The notes under the pieces are model-generated. The model had not been told where the DNA came from. It ran no database searches and worked only from the letters and a program-made list of their open reading frames with translations. Shown piece after piece: positions 1-8,015 of a stretch of DNA of 34,224 nt (position 1 is its first letter; every line of letters begins with the position of its first letter). The translations under genes and the position numbers were made by a program. Source of the DNA: Rhizobiaceae bacterium (GTDB lineage: Bacteria; Pseudomonadota; Alphaproteobacteria; Rhizobiales; Rhizobiaceae); the NCBI GenBank assembly GCA_028279875.1, contig JANQMU010000159.1:1-34224 (forward strand), in the 5' to 3' direction.

Positions 1-1345
1 GGCGCGCGTCGCGGATCAGCACATGATCCAGATTGTCGCCGCCGCAGCACGCCGCCAGTTGTGACCGGGTATGCAGCGTGATGGCGGGGTCGTTTTCAAG
101 GCGCTCACGCAGGTAGCTGGACATCGATCCGGCCAGCGACTCGCCGCGAATGAGCACATGGACATGGCGCGCGGCGCGGCTCAGAAACATGGCTGCCTGC
201 CCGGCGGAGTTTCCGCCGCCGATCACGACAATGTCGGAGTCCTTGCAATAGCGCGCCTCGAGATCGGTCGCCGCATAATAGATCCCGGCCCCTTCGAAAT
301 CCTCGAACCCCTCGACATCGAGTTTGCGGTACTGCACGCCGGTGGCGACGACGATGGCATGGGCATGGACCTGTTCGTCGTCTTCCAGCGTGACGCGAAA
401 ACCGCCGCCGGGTTCCTCCAAAACGGCGGTGGCGCGGCGCGGAACGGCGAACCGCGTGCCGAATTTCATCGCCTGCACTTCGCCGCGCCAGCACAGATCG
501 GCGCCGGAGATGCCCGTCGGAAACCCCATATAGTTCTCGATCCGGCTCGAGGAACCGGCCTGACCGCCGATCGCCACGTCCTCCAGCACCAGGGCCTTCA
601 CCCCTTCCGCACCGGCATAGACGCCGGCGGCAATCCCGGCGGGACCGCCGCCGACGATCAGCACGTCATAGATGCGCTCCGAGGACAGGGTGGTGTCGAG
701 CCCGAAATAGGCCGCGACCTGTCTCGGCGTCGGGTTCTGCAGCGCGACCGACGGCCCGAGGATGACGGAAGGGTGCGCCGGGTCCAGCCCGCTCTGCCGG
801 GCAAGGTCCGCCGCCTCCGGCGAACCGGGCGCGACCTGACGGGCGGGGATGCGGTTGCGGTTTGCGAAATCGGCGATCCTACGGATGTTGCGGTTCGTTT
901 CGCCGCCCAGAAGGGTGATACCAAGAAGGTTGTTTTCGATCATGTGGCGCCGGCGGGCGGCGAAGACCGTAACGATGACGTCGCCGAGTTCCGGGACCCG
1001 CGACATCAGGTCGAGCATGTCCTGCCGGGGCACCCTGAGCAGCAGCACATCGGTGGCGGCACGGATGTCGACCTGGGCCCGCCCGCCGGACAGGAAATCG
1101 ATCTCGCCGATGAACTCGCCCGGCCCCATGGTGCTGAAGGGAAATGGCTGGTTGGTGATCGGATTTATGACATCGACCGTGCCGTCTTCAATCAGGTAGA
1201 AGTAATCCTGCGAACCGCCGACGGTAAAGATTGCCTCGCCGGCGGCAAAGGTGACACTTTCGCCGATATTCTCGATAGCCCGCACATGCTCCGACGCCAA
1301 GCGCCGGGACACGAGCGTGGCAAGATCATCTGCAAGGCTTTCCAC
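1..1345 (-). CDS. Cyclic-nucleotide-domain / thioredoxin-reductase-like FAD oxidoreductase, C-terminus off window
   Basis: The reading frame is open from a GTG at 1345 (GGAGGG five bases upstream) to the window edge, giving 448 residues; the family is usually about 550, so the C-terminus is missing. Residues 1-135 are a CRP-like cyclic-nucleotide-binding fold (GPGEFIGEIDFLSGGRA at about 75-90). About 140-225 is a glutaredoxin-like linker. From about 226 comes a pyridine-nucleotide-disulfide reductase fold with an FAD motif GGGPAG (232-237) and an NAD(P) motif GGGNSAG (376-382). The redox CxxC of true thioredoxin reductases is absent: the matching stretch reads AATDLEARYC (358-367), with a single Cys. 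It is therefore an NAD(P)H-using flavoprotein, probably cytosolic, with unknown acceptor and a sensor-like N-terminal domain. It lies 153 bp downstream of the F420 operon on the same strand; no clear terminator separates them. A farther upstream start (TTG) is possible but has a worse ribosome site. Confidence 0.85.
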   Translation of the reverse strand, partial: MESLADDLATLVSRRLASEHVRAIENIGESVTFAAGEAIFTVGGSQDYFYLIEDGTVDVINPITNQPFPFSTMGPGEFIGEIDFLSGGRAQVDIRAATDVLLLRVPRQDMLDLMSRVPELGDVIVTVFAARRRHMIENNLLGITLLGGETNRNIRRIADFANRNRIPARQVAPGSPEAADLARQSGLDPAHPSVILGPSVALQNPTPRQVAAYFGLDTTLSSERIYDVLIVGGGPAGIAAGVYAGAEGVKALVLEDVAIGGQAGSSSRIENYMGFPTGISGADLCWRGEVQAMKFGTRFAVPRRATAVLEEPGGGFRVTLEDDEQVHAHAIVVATGVQYRKLDVEGFEDFEGAGIYYAATDLEARYCKDSDIVVIGGGNSAGQAAMFLSRAARHVHVLIRGESLAGSMSSYLRERLENDPAITLHTRSQLAACCGGDNLDHVLIRDAR

Positions 1346-1498
1346 GCGTCCCTCCGTCCGGATCAACGCCGCGTCGAGACCGCTGCGCCTGGGCGTCGCG
1401 ACATGGTTTTCTCAGACATTCGAGACCAGATGCGGCCGCAGGCAAGCCTCATGTTGTGGTCCCGATCGCCATCACTGCCCGCCTTGTGAGGGACCGTT

Positions 1499-2500
1499 TC
1501 AGGACCATTCCGGAATGATCGTCTCACCGTATCGCGCGATAATCTCCTCTTCCCGGCCATTGTCCAGATAGATGTTGAACTGCGTGACCCCGACCTTCTC
1601 CAGTTCCTTGATCTTGGCGATATGGGCGTCTTCATCGCCGAGCACGCTGAAGCTCTCGATGATGTCGTCGGAGATGAAGTCGAGATAGGGATTGTCGCTC
1701 TGGCCGTGCTTGGAATAGTCGTAGCCCTTGCGGTCCTTGATATAGGCGGTCAGGGATGGCGGGATGTCCGGTCGGTCGGTACCGTATTTCTCGACGATAT
1801 CGGCGACATGGTTGCCGACCATGGCCGGGAACCAGCGCGTGGCTTCCAGACATTCCTCCCGCGTGCCGAAAAAGGCCGGTGCCGCCGCCATGACCTTGTA
1901 GTTCGACATGTCGCGGCCGGCCTCCTTGCCCGCCGCGATCGCCTGGCCGGCCAGCCAGTTGCAGATCGAGGGTTCGGCGATCTGCAGGATCAGCCCGTCG
2001 CCGACGCGACCGGCGGAACTCAGCGCCTTGGGCCCGTAGGCGGCGATCCAGACGGGCAGTTCATAGCCTTCGGCCCAGGGAAACTGCACCGGGGCCGGGC
2101 ACTCGCCATATTGTACTTCATCGCCGCGCACCATGCCCTTGACCGCATGGGCGAATTCCTCCAGCCGCGCCAGCGGCGCCGGCTTCTTGCCCATCACCCG
2201 CACGGCGCTGTCGCCGCGGCCAAGACCGATGTCGAACCGGCCTTCCGATTGCTTGGCGAGGGAGCCGAACATCGAGGCCGCGACCGACCAGTCGCGCGTA
2301 TTGGGATTGGTCACGCACGGGCCGAAGCGCATCGTCCTCGTGTGTTCCATCAGCATGGCCATCGCCATGAAACTTTCGCGCCAGAGAATGTGGCTGTCAT
2401 ACATCCAGCAATAGCTAAAGCCGGCATTTTCGGCCTGACGGACCAGCGCGCGGGCGCGCTTGGGATCCATGAAGCCCTTGAAGCAGATTGCAAATTCCAT
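1499..2500 (-). CDS. LLM-class F420-dependent oxidoreductase
   Basis: This 333-residue protein has the luciferase-like monooxygenase TIM-barrel pattern: an N-terminal strand MEFAICFKGF, a helix beginning ARALVRQAENAGFSYCWMYD, RMRFGP-type strand (TMRFGPCVTNPNTRD), then GRFDIGLGRGDSAVRVMG, typical of the F420-binding branch of the family, and an insertion around 225-270. Enzymes of this branch use F420 or F420H2 to oxidise or reduce small organic substrates; I cannot name the substrate. It resembles the clade annotated as F420-dependent oxidoreductase, CPS_4043 family, but this is from memory. The ATG at 2500 follows GGAGGG with good spacing. It is the last gene of the F420 operon, 23 bp after npdG, so it is very likely fed by the F420H2 made there. 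Confidence 0.87.
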   Translation of the reverse strand: MEFAICFKGFMDPKRARALVRQAENAGFSYCWMYDSHILWRESFMAMAMLMEHTRTMRFGPCVTNPNTRDWSVAASMFGSLAKQSEGRFDIGLGRGDSAVRVMGKKPAPLARLEEFAHAVKGMVRGDEVQYGECPAPVQFPWAEGYELPVWIAAYGPKALSSAGRVGDGLILQIAEPSICNWLAGQAIAAGKEAGRDMSNYKVMAAAPAFFGTREECLEATRWFPAMVGNHVADIVEKYGTDRPDIPPSLTAYIKDRKGYDYSKHGQSDNPYLDFISDDIIESFSVLGDEDAHIAKIKELEKVGVTQFNIYLDNGREEEIIARYGETIIPEWS

Positions 2501-2523
2501 GTTAGTGCCCTCCAGGATTGGGA

Positions 2524-3192
2524 TCAGTGTTCGGGTGGCCAGATGCGGACCCCGGCATGCGAGAACGGCACCTGCTTGGATATGTTGATACGGATCAGGA
2601 TCGGGGTCAGCGCCTCGATGCAGCGCGCCGACTGCGCATCGCCCGCATTATAGGCGGTCACGCCCAGTTTCTCGACCAGCGCCATCACCTTGCGGCGCGG
2701 TTCAAGCCCGTTGCCGCACACCAGAATGTCGCAATTGATGTCCCATTCCAGCGCATTGAGGGTGATGGCGGAAACATTGTGGAGCGCGCCGATCACCGGG
2801 ATGTCGGGGCCGAGAATGGCCTGTGCGGCCTCGGTGGCAGAGCCCTCCGGCGGCATATCGACCTTTTTCGGATCGCCTTCGGCAAGCGGCACGACGATAT
2901 CGATGAGGATCTTTCCGCCAAGCAACGGCTTCATGGCCGCAAGCGTCGCATCATGGCCGGAATAGGGTACCGAAAGGATGACGAATTCCTCGGCCGCCGC
3001 GACCGCCTCCTCGTTGGTCATGCCGGAAATTGCAGCTGCGCTGTCCGGGAGGCGAGCGTGCAGATCAGCGGCCGCCGTCGCCGCCCGCTCGCCGTCGCGT
3101 GAACCGATGGCAATCGGAATGCCCGCCCGCGCGAAGCGCAGTGCCAGGCCGCTGCCTTGCGGCCCTGTGCCGCCAAGTATCGCTATCGTCAC
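2524..3192 (-). CDS. npdG: NADPH-dependent F420 reductase (F420H2:NADP oxidoreductase)
   Basis: The 222-residue protein begins with the dinucleotide-binding motif GGTGPQGSGLALRFA (residues 7-21), followed by GSRDGERA (30-37), where the SR after the second strand fits NADP binding. Length and the pattern LSVPYSGHDATL near the middle match the NpdG/Fno family, which moves hydride between NADPH and F420 and so links the deazaflavin pool to central metabolism. The start is GTG at 3192, overlapping the TGA of cofE (GTGA, 4 nt), which points to translational coupling. No F420-dependent glucose-6-phosphate dehydrogenase is in the window, so this enzyme is the only visible source of F420H2. Confidence 0.93.
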   Translation of the reverse strand: MTIAILGGTGPQGSGLALRFARAGIPIAIGSRDGERAATAAADLHARLPDSAAAISGMTNEEAVAAAEEFVILSVPYSGHDATLAAMKPLLGGKILIDIVVPLAEGDPKKVDMPPEGSATEAAQAILGPDIPVIGALHNVSAITLNALEWDINCDILVCGNGLEPRRKVMALVEKLGVTAYNAGDAQSARCIEALTPILIRINISKQVPFSHAGVRIWPPEH

Positions 3193-3965
3193 CGGAACAT
3201 GTCCTCCTGTTTGTCGCGCAGCAGATCCTGCCCGCTGGCTTTGTCATCGGCCGACCATTCGAGCCCGCGAAACAGAACGGCGGGCGTTCGCGCCGCCTTC
3301 CGCACCACCAGCCCCGAAGCGGCCGCGATCTCGTCGGCGAAGGCCGGCTCCGTCACCATCAGCGGCCGTCCCCAGGCATCGTCACTGCCCTGTTCTCGGC
3401 GCGTTGCCGGAACACCGAACAGGCCGATGGCCACATTCACCTGGCCGAGCCGCCAGGGCCGCCCGAACGTGTCGGTCATGACCGCGCCGATCGCCGCGCC
3501 GAACCGGGCCGCAAGATCACCGCAAAACCGGCGCAGGCTGGCATCGGGATCGTCGGGCAGGGTGATCACCGTCCCCGATTCTTCCGCATTCGAGGCATCC
3601 ACGCCGGCATTGGCGGCAATGTAGCCGCGTTTGTGCTCGCAGATCATCGTTCCCTCGTTCTGCGTCTCGTGGCGGAAGGCGCGCAGAACGGAGCGGCTTT
3701 CGCCGAGGATGACTTCAACCTTGGCCGGATCCTTGTTGAGCTGGGTGGCCAGTTCGCGAGCCCGGTCGGACGGGGTGACGTCCGAAAGGGCGACGATCCT
3801 GCCCTCGGCCTTGGAAAAGATCTTGTGGGCAAGGCACAGCACGTCGCCGCCGCGCGGCGGAAGATCCATCGCCTCGAGACAGTCACCGATGATCGTCGCC
3901 AGATTGTCGCCGGGACGGATATCGGGGATACCCTGTATGGCCGTCAAAGTGATGTCCTCCCGCAT
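3189..3965 (-). CDS. cofE: Coenzyme F420-0:L-glutamate ligase
   Basis: CofE adds L-glutamate residues to F420-0 using GTP. I favour the ATG at 3965 (258 residues): it has GGAAGG at a normal distance and gives the family's usual N-terminus (TLTAIQGIPDIRPGDNL). An ATG at 3974, inside the end of cofC, is an alternative but has the ribosome site almost touching it. Visible family motifs are HKIFSKAEG (47-55) and HKRGYIAANAGVDASN (111-126), plus MTDTFGRPWRLGQVNVAIG further on. The protein ends after the ligase fold, so it lacks the nitroreductase-like C-terminal domain of mycobacterial FbiB, which reduces dehydro-F420-0. It starts 1 bp after the cofC stop and overlaps npdG by 4 nt. Confidence 0.93.
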   Translation of the reverse strand: MREDITLTAIQGIPDIRPGDNLATIIGDCLEAMDLPPRGGDVLCLAHKIFSKAEGRIVALSDVTPSDRARELATQLNKDPAKVEVILGESRSVLRAFRHETQNEGTMICEHKRGYIAANAGVDASNAEESGTVITLPDDPDASLRRFCGDLAARFGAAIGAVMTDTFGRPWRLGQVNVAIGLFGVPATRREQGSDDAWGRPLMVTEPAFADEIAAASGLVVRKAARTPAVLFRGLEWSADDKASGQDLLRDKQEDMFR

Positions 3966-3966
3966 G

Positions 3967-4602
3967 TCAGCCATCCTTCCCGAGAATGTCCGGGGCGACG
4001 CTCGCAAGCTCCGCAAGATCGGCGGAGCTGTCGATATCCCATCTGAGGCTTTCCAGCGGCAGGACAAGAGGCGTTATGCCGACGGATTCGGCGTTTTTGC
4101 GGTGCGCATGGAAGGATTGCTCGCCATAGGCAAAGGGGATGGCGTCGGGCGGCGCGGCAAGCAGCGCGTTGGTTCCGAAATCGCGGGAGGGACACAGTGC
4201 GACGCCCCTTTGACCGAGGTCCTGCGACAGCAGGACGCGGATATCCTGCGGGTCGGGCGTGGCGAGATCGGCCGGAAGAACGCACAGGCGATCATAGCCA
4301 GCCGTTCTGGCCACCCGGGCCGCGGCGGCAATGGCCTCGTTGAGACCCGCACGATCACGCTCCGCAATGACCCGGATCCCCAGTGTTTCGGCGCGGGCCC
4401 TGATGACCGGATCCCTCGTGACGATCGCCAGATCATAGGCCGGCGCTTTGCTGTCGCGCAAGGTGATAAGAAGCCGCAAAGTGCGCTCGAACAATTGCCG
4501 TGCCAGGCGCGCCCTTTCGCCGCCGTCAAGCACGCCCTGAAGCCGCGTCTTGGCCAGATGCGGTTCCTTCATGGGAACGACGATGAGCGTGTCGGGCGTC
4601 AT
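3967..4602 (-). CDS. cofC: Phospholactate/phosphoenolpyruvate/3-phosphoglycerate guanylyltransferase
   Basis: This 211-residue protein matches CofC in length and in the N-terminal nucleotidyltransferase motif VVPMKEPHLAKTRL (8-21), where the Lys and Arg contact GTP. A later DIRVLLSQDLGQRGVALCPSR-like stretch and FGTNALL (about 145) are also typical. CofC makes the guanylylated phospho-acid that CofD transfers to Fo. Which acid is used (2-phospholactate, phosphoenolpyruvate or 3-phosphoglycerate) differs between lineages and cannot be read safely here. The ATG at 4602 overlaps the cofD stop (ATGA). It is a stand-alone gene, as in other Gram-negative F420 loci. Confidence 0.9.
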   Translation of the reverse strand: MTPDTLIVVPMKEPHLAKTRLQGVLDGGERARLARQLFERTLRLLITLRDSKAPAYDLAIVTRDPVIRARAETLGIRVIAERDRAGLNEAIAAAARVARTAGYDRLCVLPADLATPDPQDIRVLLSQDLGQRGVALCPSRDFGTNALLAAPPDAIPFAYGEQSFHAHRKNAESVGITPLVLPLESLRWDIDSSADLAELASVAPDILGKDG

Positions 4603-5558
4603 GCCGCGTCCCCCCTTTGCGCAACACGCCCTGCCATGGCAATCACGGTCTCCGCCAGGCCTGCCTTGTCGCGCGCGTCTTTCATCAGGATGTCGGCAGT
4701 CGCGGCGGCCATGCCCAGCCTTTCGATGTCCTCGCTGAGCCCGGCATCCTGCGTGTCGATAACCATCAGATCGATGATGTCGGCGTAGAGCGCCGCAACG
4801 CCCACGGCGTCCTGCCGGTGGCCGAGACTGGCCAGCATGCGGTCGGCCGGACCCTTGACCACCTTGCCGGCGATCAGCGGACTGACGGCGATGCGCGGCG
4901 CCGATGCGCCGGCCATCGCGTCGCGCAGGCCGGGAATGCCGAGAATCGGCGCAATGCTGACCAGCGGGTTCGATGGCGCGATCACCAGCAGTTCGGCGCC
5001 GGAAATGGCCTGCAGCGCCTCCGGCGTCGGCCGCGCCGTTTCCATCCCGTCAAACGCGATTTCGAATATGTCAGGCGCGCATCTTTCACGCACGAAATAC
5101 TCCTGAAACCCCAGCCAGCCCGCCTCCGTGCGCACCCGGGTCTGGATGACGTCGTCGGTGGGCAGGACGATCTTCGCATCCACGCCGAAGGATCGCGCGA
5201 TGTCGGCGGCGATCACCGATCGTCGCTCGCCTTTCGCGATGCGGGAGGTGCGATGGATATGGAGGCCGAAATCCCTGTCGCCAAGAAACATCCACGTGTC
5301 TTCGCCCAGCCGTTTCAGCGTATCGAGCGCCCGCCGCCCCTCATCGGCAACACCCCAGCCCTGGTCACGGTCGATCACGCCCGCAAGCGTGTAGATCATC
5401 GTGTCGATGTCGGGCGAAACCCACAGGCCGTGGAACTGCGCATCGTCGGCGATATTGCCGATCACGGTCAGATCGACATCGTCCAGTGCGGCAAAGCCCT
5501 CTGCCATCTTGGCGCCGCCGACCCCGCCGGCGAGCAGTGTCACCTTGAGGCGGGTCAC
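4599..5558 (-). CDS. cofD: 2-phospho-L-lactate transferase family (Fo phospho-acid transferase)
   Basis: The 319-residue protein shows the CofD/FbiA signature GGVGGAKMAEGF (11-22), which binds the guanylylated donor, then VIGNIADDAQFHGLWVSPD and DTMIYTLAG, and LVIAPSNPLVSIAPIL in the second half. CofD transfers the phospho-acid from the GDP- or GMP-linked donor to Fo, giving F420-0 or its dehydro form. Length is normal for the family (about 310-330). The start is GTG at 5558, overlapping the cofH stop (GTGA). Confidence 0.94.
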   Translation of the reverse strand: MTRLKVTLLAGGVGGAKMAEGFAALDDVDLTVIGNIADDAQFHGLWVSPDIDTMIYTLAGVIDRDQGWGVADEGRRALDTLKRLGEDTWMFLGDRDFGLHIHRTSRIAKGERRSVIAADIARSFGVDAKIVLPTDDVIQTRVRTEAGWLGFQEYFVRERCAPDIFEIAFDGMETARPTPEALQAISGAELLVIAPSNPLVSIAPILGIPGLRDAMAGASAPRIAVSPLIAGKVVKGPADRMLASLGHRQDAVGVAALYADIIDLMVIDTQDAGLSEDIERLGMAAATADILMKDARDKAGLAETVIAMAGRVAQRGDAA

Positions 5559-6814
5559 CGTGTCGCCCGCCTTTCCGGGAACATCTCGAGAAACGCCAGC
5601 GGATCGTGACTATTGCGCGCGACCAGCGGTTCCAGATCGACCGGATCATGGTCGTCGAAGACCTCCTGGATTTCGTAGAGCGTATTGCGGCGGACGGGAA
5701 CACGGCTGGCCGATCGGATGATCCGGCACAACTCCCCGGCGGTGATCTCCTGACCGTGGGTGGACCCGGCCGAACGGCTGATGCTTTCATTCATCAATGT
5801 GCCGCCCAGGTCATTGACCCCGGCCGACAGCATGTCGCGGGCGCGTTCCGCGCCCAGCTTGGTCCAGGACACCTGGATATTGTCGATCCAGCCGCGCAGC
5901 ATGATGCGCGAGACCGCATGCATTTTGTCCACCTCGGCGGCGGTCGGACCGGCGCGGACCTGATCCGGGTTCTGCCGGTAAAGCGGCGAATCGGTGTGCA
6001 CGAAAGACAGGGGGACCAGTTCGGTAAATCCGCCGGTATCCTTCTGGATCGATCGCAGCAGATCGATATGGGCTGCCCAGTGACGCGGTCCGTCGACATG
6101 GCCATACATGATCGTTGCCGATGTGCGAATGCCGACGGAATGGGCGGTGCGGATGATCTCGACCCATGCTTCGGCGGACAGTTTGTTCTTGGTGAGCTTG
6201 CGGCGAACCTCGACATCCAGGATCTCAGCCGCCGTGCCCGGCATCGATCCAAGTCCGCAACTCTTCAGATCGGTCAGGAAGCTCCGGTAATCCTGTTTCG
6301 TCTTCGCCGCCCCATACCAGATCTCGAAGGGCGAGAAGGCATGGATATGCATCTGCGGCAGTTCGGATTTGATCGCCTGAACGATCTCGCCATAATAAGT
6401 GCCGTCCATCCTGGGATGCAGGCCGCCCTGAATGCACAGTTCCGTTCCGCCACGGCTCCAGGCTTCCTGCGCCCGTGCAACGATTTCCGGGATCGGCAAC
6501 CACTCTGCGTCGGGCGCTTCGGCCCGTTTGGCAAAACCGCAAAAACGGCAGCCCATATAACAGATATTGGTGAAGTTGATGTTGCGGTTGACGACGAAAC
6601 TGACGCGATCACCATTGGCCTCGGCCCGCATGTGATCGGCGACCGCGCAGATGGCCGCGATGTCGGCGCCGGTCGCGGCAAACAGCGTTTCCCCCTCGTC
6701 GAGCGAGACTTCGTTGCCGCAAAGCGCGCTGTCGAGAATTGACCGGACGGGTCGTGTTGCGCCAGCGACCTGCCGCGCCAGATCCGGTTCGCAAAATGGC
6801 TGGCGATCCGTCAT
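5555..6814 (-). CDS. cofH: Fo synthase subunit 2 (radical SAM, tyrosine-dependent)
   Basis: CofH joins the p-hydroxybenzyl part of tyrosine to 5-amino-6-ribitylaminouracil, the first step of Fo synthesis. The 419-residue protein carries the radical-SAM cluster motif C-x3-C-x2-C at C85, C89 and C92 (CYMGCRFC), followed by family-typical GGTELCIQGGLHP and HIHAFSPFEIWYGA. It keeps the conserved C-terminal segment DLGGTLMNESISRSAGSTHG. As in archaea and Gram-negatives it is separate from CofG rather than fused as actinobacterial FbiC. ATG at 6814 overlaps the cofG stop (ATGA). Confidence 0.95.
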   Translation of the reverse strand: MTDRQPFCEPDLARQVAGATRPVRSILDSALCGNEVSLDEGETLFAATGADIAAICAVADHMRAEANGDRVSFVVNRNINFTNICYMGCRFCGFAKRAEAPDAEWLPIPEIVARAQEAWSRGGTELCIQGGLHPRMDGTYYGEIVQAIKSELPQMHIHAFSPFEIWYGAAKTKQDYRSFLTDLKSCGLGSMPGTAAEILDVEVRRKLTKNKLSAEAWVEIIRTAHSVGIRTSATIMYGHVDGPRHWAAHIDLLRSIQKDTGGFTELVPLSFVHTDSPLYRQNPDQVRAGPTAAEVDKMHAVSRIMLRGWIDNIQVSWTKLGAERARDMLSAGVNDLGGTLMNESISRSAGSTHGQEITAGELCRIIRSASRVPVRRNTLYEIQEVFDDHDPVDLEPLVARNSHDPLAFLEMFPERRATR

Positions 6815-7944
6815 GCGTACGCCTCGATCGTCTGGCTGCCGGCAAGCCCGTCCTCACGCGCCAGCCGCGTCACCGACCCTCGCAAGCCTGAATCGAGGAA
6901 GTCGTTGTTCTCGCGAATAAATCGTGGATAGACGGTCAGCCGCTCCTTGAGAACATAGCCCGCGGCTGAGCAGTTTTTCGACAGTGTCTCGACCGCCGGC
7001 CAGGCATGTTGCGGATTGATGAAGTCGATGGTGACGGGCGAGAGGCCGCCCCAGTCATTAATGCCGGCGCCAAGATAGTCGATATGCCGCGCGCTCAGAT
7101 TGGGCGGCGCCTGAACGCTGATCTCGGGTGACAGGATGATGCGGGCCGCGGCGATCGTCCGCAGCATGTCGTCGAGCGAAGGCTCCGGATGCGCCGCCAT
7201 CTCGATGTCCGGCTTGCGCTGGAAATTCTGGATGATGACCTCCTGGATATGGCCATGCCTGCGATGGGCCGCCTCGATCGCCGCCAGGGCTTCGATCCGT
7301 TCCTGCCAGGTCTCGCCGATGCCGATCAGAAGGCCGGTGGTGAAGGGCACTTTGTGGGCGCCGGCGCGCTCCAGTGTGCGCAGGCGCTGGACCGGCACCT
7401 TGTCGGGACAGGCATGGTGCGGCATGCCGGGGCGTGTCAGGCGCCGGCTGACGGTCTCCAGCATCATGCCCATCGAGGCCGCGACCGGCCGCAGCATCGC
7501 GATTTCTTCGTCGCTCAGCGTCCCGGCATTGACATGCGGCAAAAGCCCTGTCTCGCGCAGGACAAGCGCGCACATATCGGCGAGGTAGTCCGACATGCGC
7601 GCATAGCCGAGGCGGGCCAGTGCCGCGCGGGCTTTTTCATATCGGAGTTCCGGCTTTTCCCCGAGGCTGAACAGCAACTCTTTGCAGCCGCGCGCCTCGC
7701 CCTGTTTTGCCACCCGCAGGACCGCCTCCGGATCCATGATCGAGGCGTCCGGATGATCGGGATGTTTGACGAAGGTGCAGTAGCCGCAGGTGTCCCGGCA
7801 CATATTGGTCAGCGGAACAAAGACCTTTCTGGAATAGGTGACGGTCCGCCCCCATCTGGCATGGCGGATTTCGCGAGCCTGCTGCATGGCCTCGGCCAGC
7901 GGCATCCTGAGCGTTTCACGGCCTATCTTTGCAATGTCTGTCAC
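6811..7944 (-). CDS. cofG: 7,8-didemethyl-8-hydroxy-5-deazariboflavin synthase (Fo synthase subunit 1)
   Basis: CofG is the radical-SAM enzyme that closes the deazaflavin ring to make Fo from the CofH product. The 377-residue protein has C-x3-C-x2-C at C49, C53 and C56 (CRDTCGYC), then KELLFSLGEKPELRYE, and VIIQNFQRKPDIEMAAHPEP and DWGGLSPVTIDFINP, all diagnostic of CofG. The start is GTG at 7944 with AGGA about ten bases upstream. It is the first gene of the operon: 70 bp upstream lies a plausible promoter, and the next gene upstream is only a remnant. Confidence 0.95.
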   Translation of the reverse strand: MTDIAKIGRETLRMPLAEAMQQAREIRHARWGRTVTYSRKVFVPLTNMCRDTCGYCTFVKHPDHPDASIMDPEAVLRVAKQGEARGCKELLFSLGEKPELRYEKARAALARLGYARMSDYLADMCALVLRETGLLPHVNAGTLSDEEIAMLRPVAASMGMMLETVSRRLTRPGMPHHACPDKVPVQRLRTLERAGAHKVPFTTGLLIGIGETWQERIEALAAIEAAHRRHGHIQEVIIQNFQRKPDIEMAAHPEPSLDDMLRTIAAARIILSPEISVQAPPNLSARHIDYLGAGINDWGGLSPVTIDFINPQHAWPAVETLSKNCSAAGYVLKERLTVYPRFIRENNDFLDSGLRGSVTRLAREDGLAGSQTIEAYA

Positions 7945-7981
7945 GGCTTATATCCTGCGGCCATCGGACCATTGCAAAATT

Positions 7982-8010
7982 TTATCATTTAGTCAAATTT
8001 TCTGAACCAA
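7982..8010 (-). promoter_or_regulatory. Candidate sigma-70-type promoter of the cof operon
   Basis: On the minus strand TTGGTT (8010-8005) and TGATAA (7987-7982) are separated by 17 bases, in an AT-rich patch that stands out from the GC-rich surroundings. It is about 40 bp upstream of the cofG GTG. No other promoter-like site was found between the following operon genes, whose ends mostly overlap. Confidence 0.45.
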
Positions 8011-8015
8011 GATAA

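Noticed and set aside
71..1489. Long plus-strand open frame opposite the left-edge oxidoreductase
   Set aside because: It is the high-GC antisense shadow of a gene with clear cNMP, FAD and NAD(P) motifs; its own translation shows no family motif.
1346..1498. Possible terminator between the F420 operon and the left-edge gene (a GCGGCCGC palindrome)
   Set aside because: The palindrome is short and no T-tract follows it; nothing convincing.
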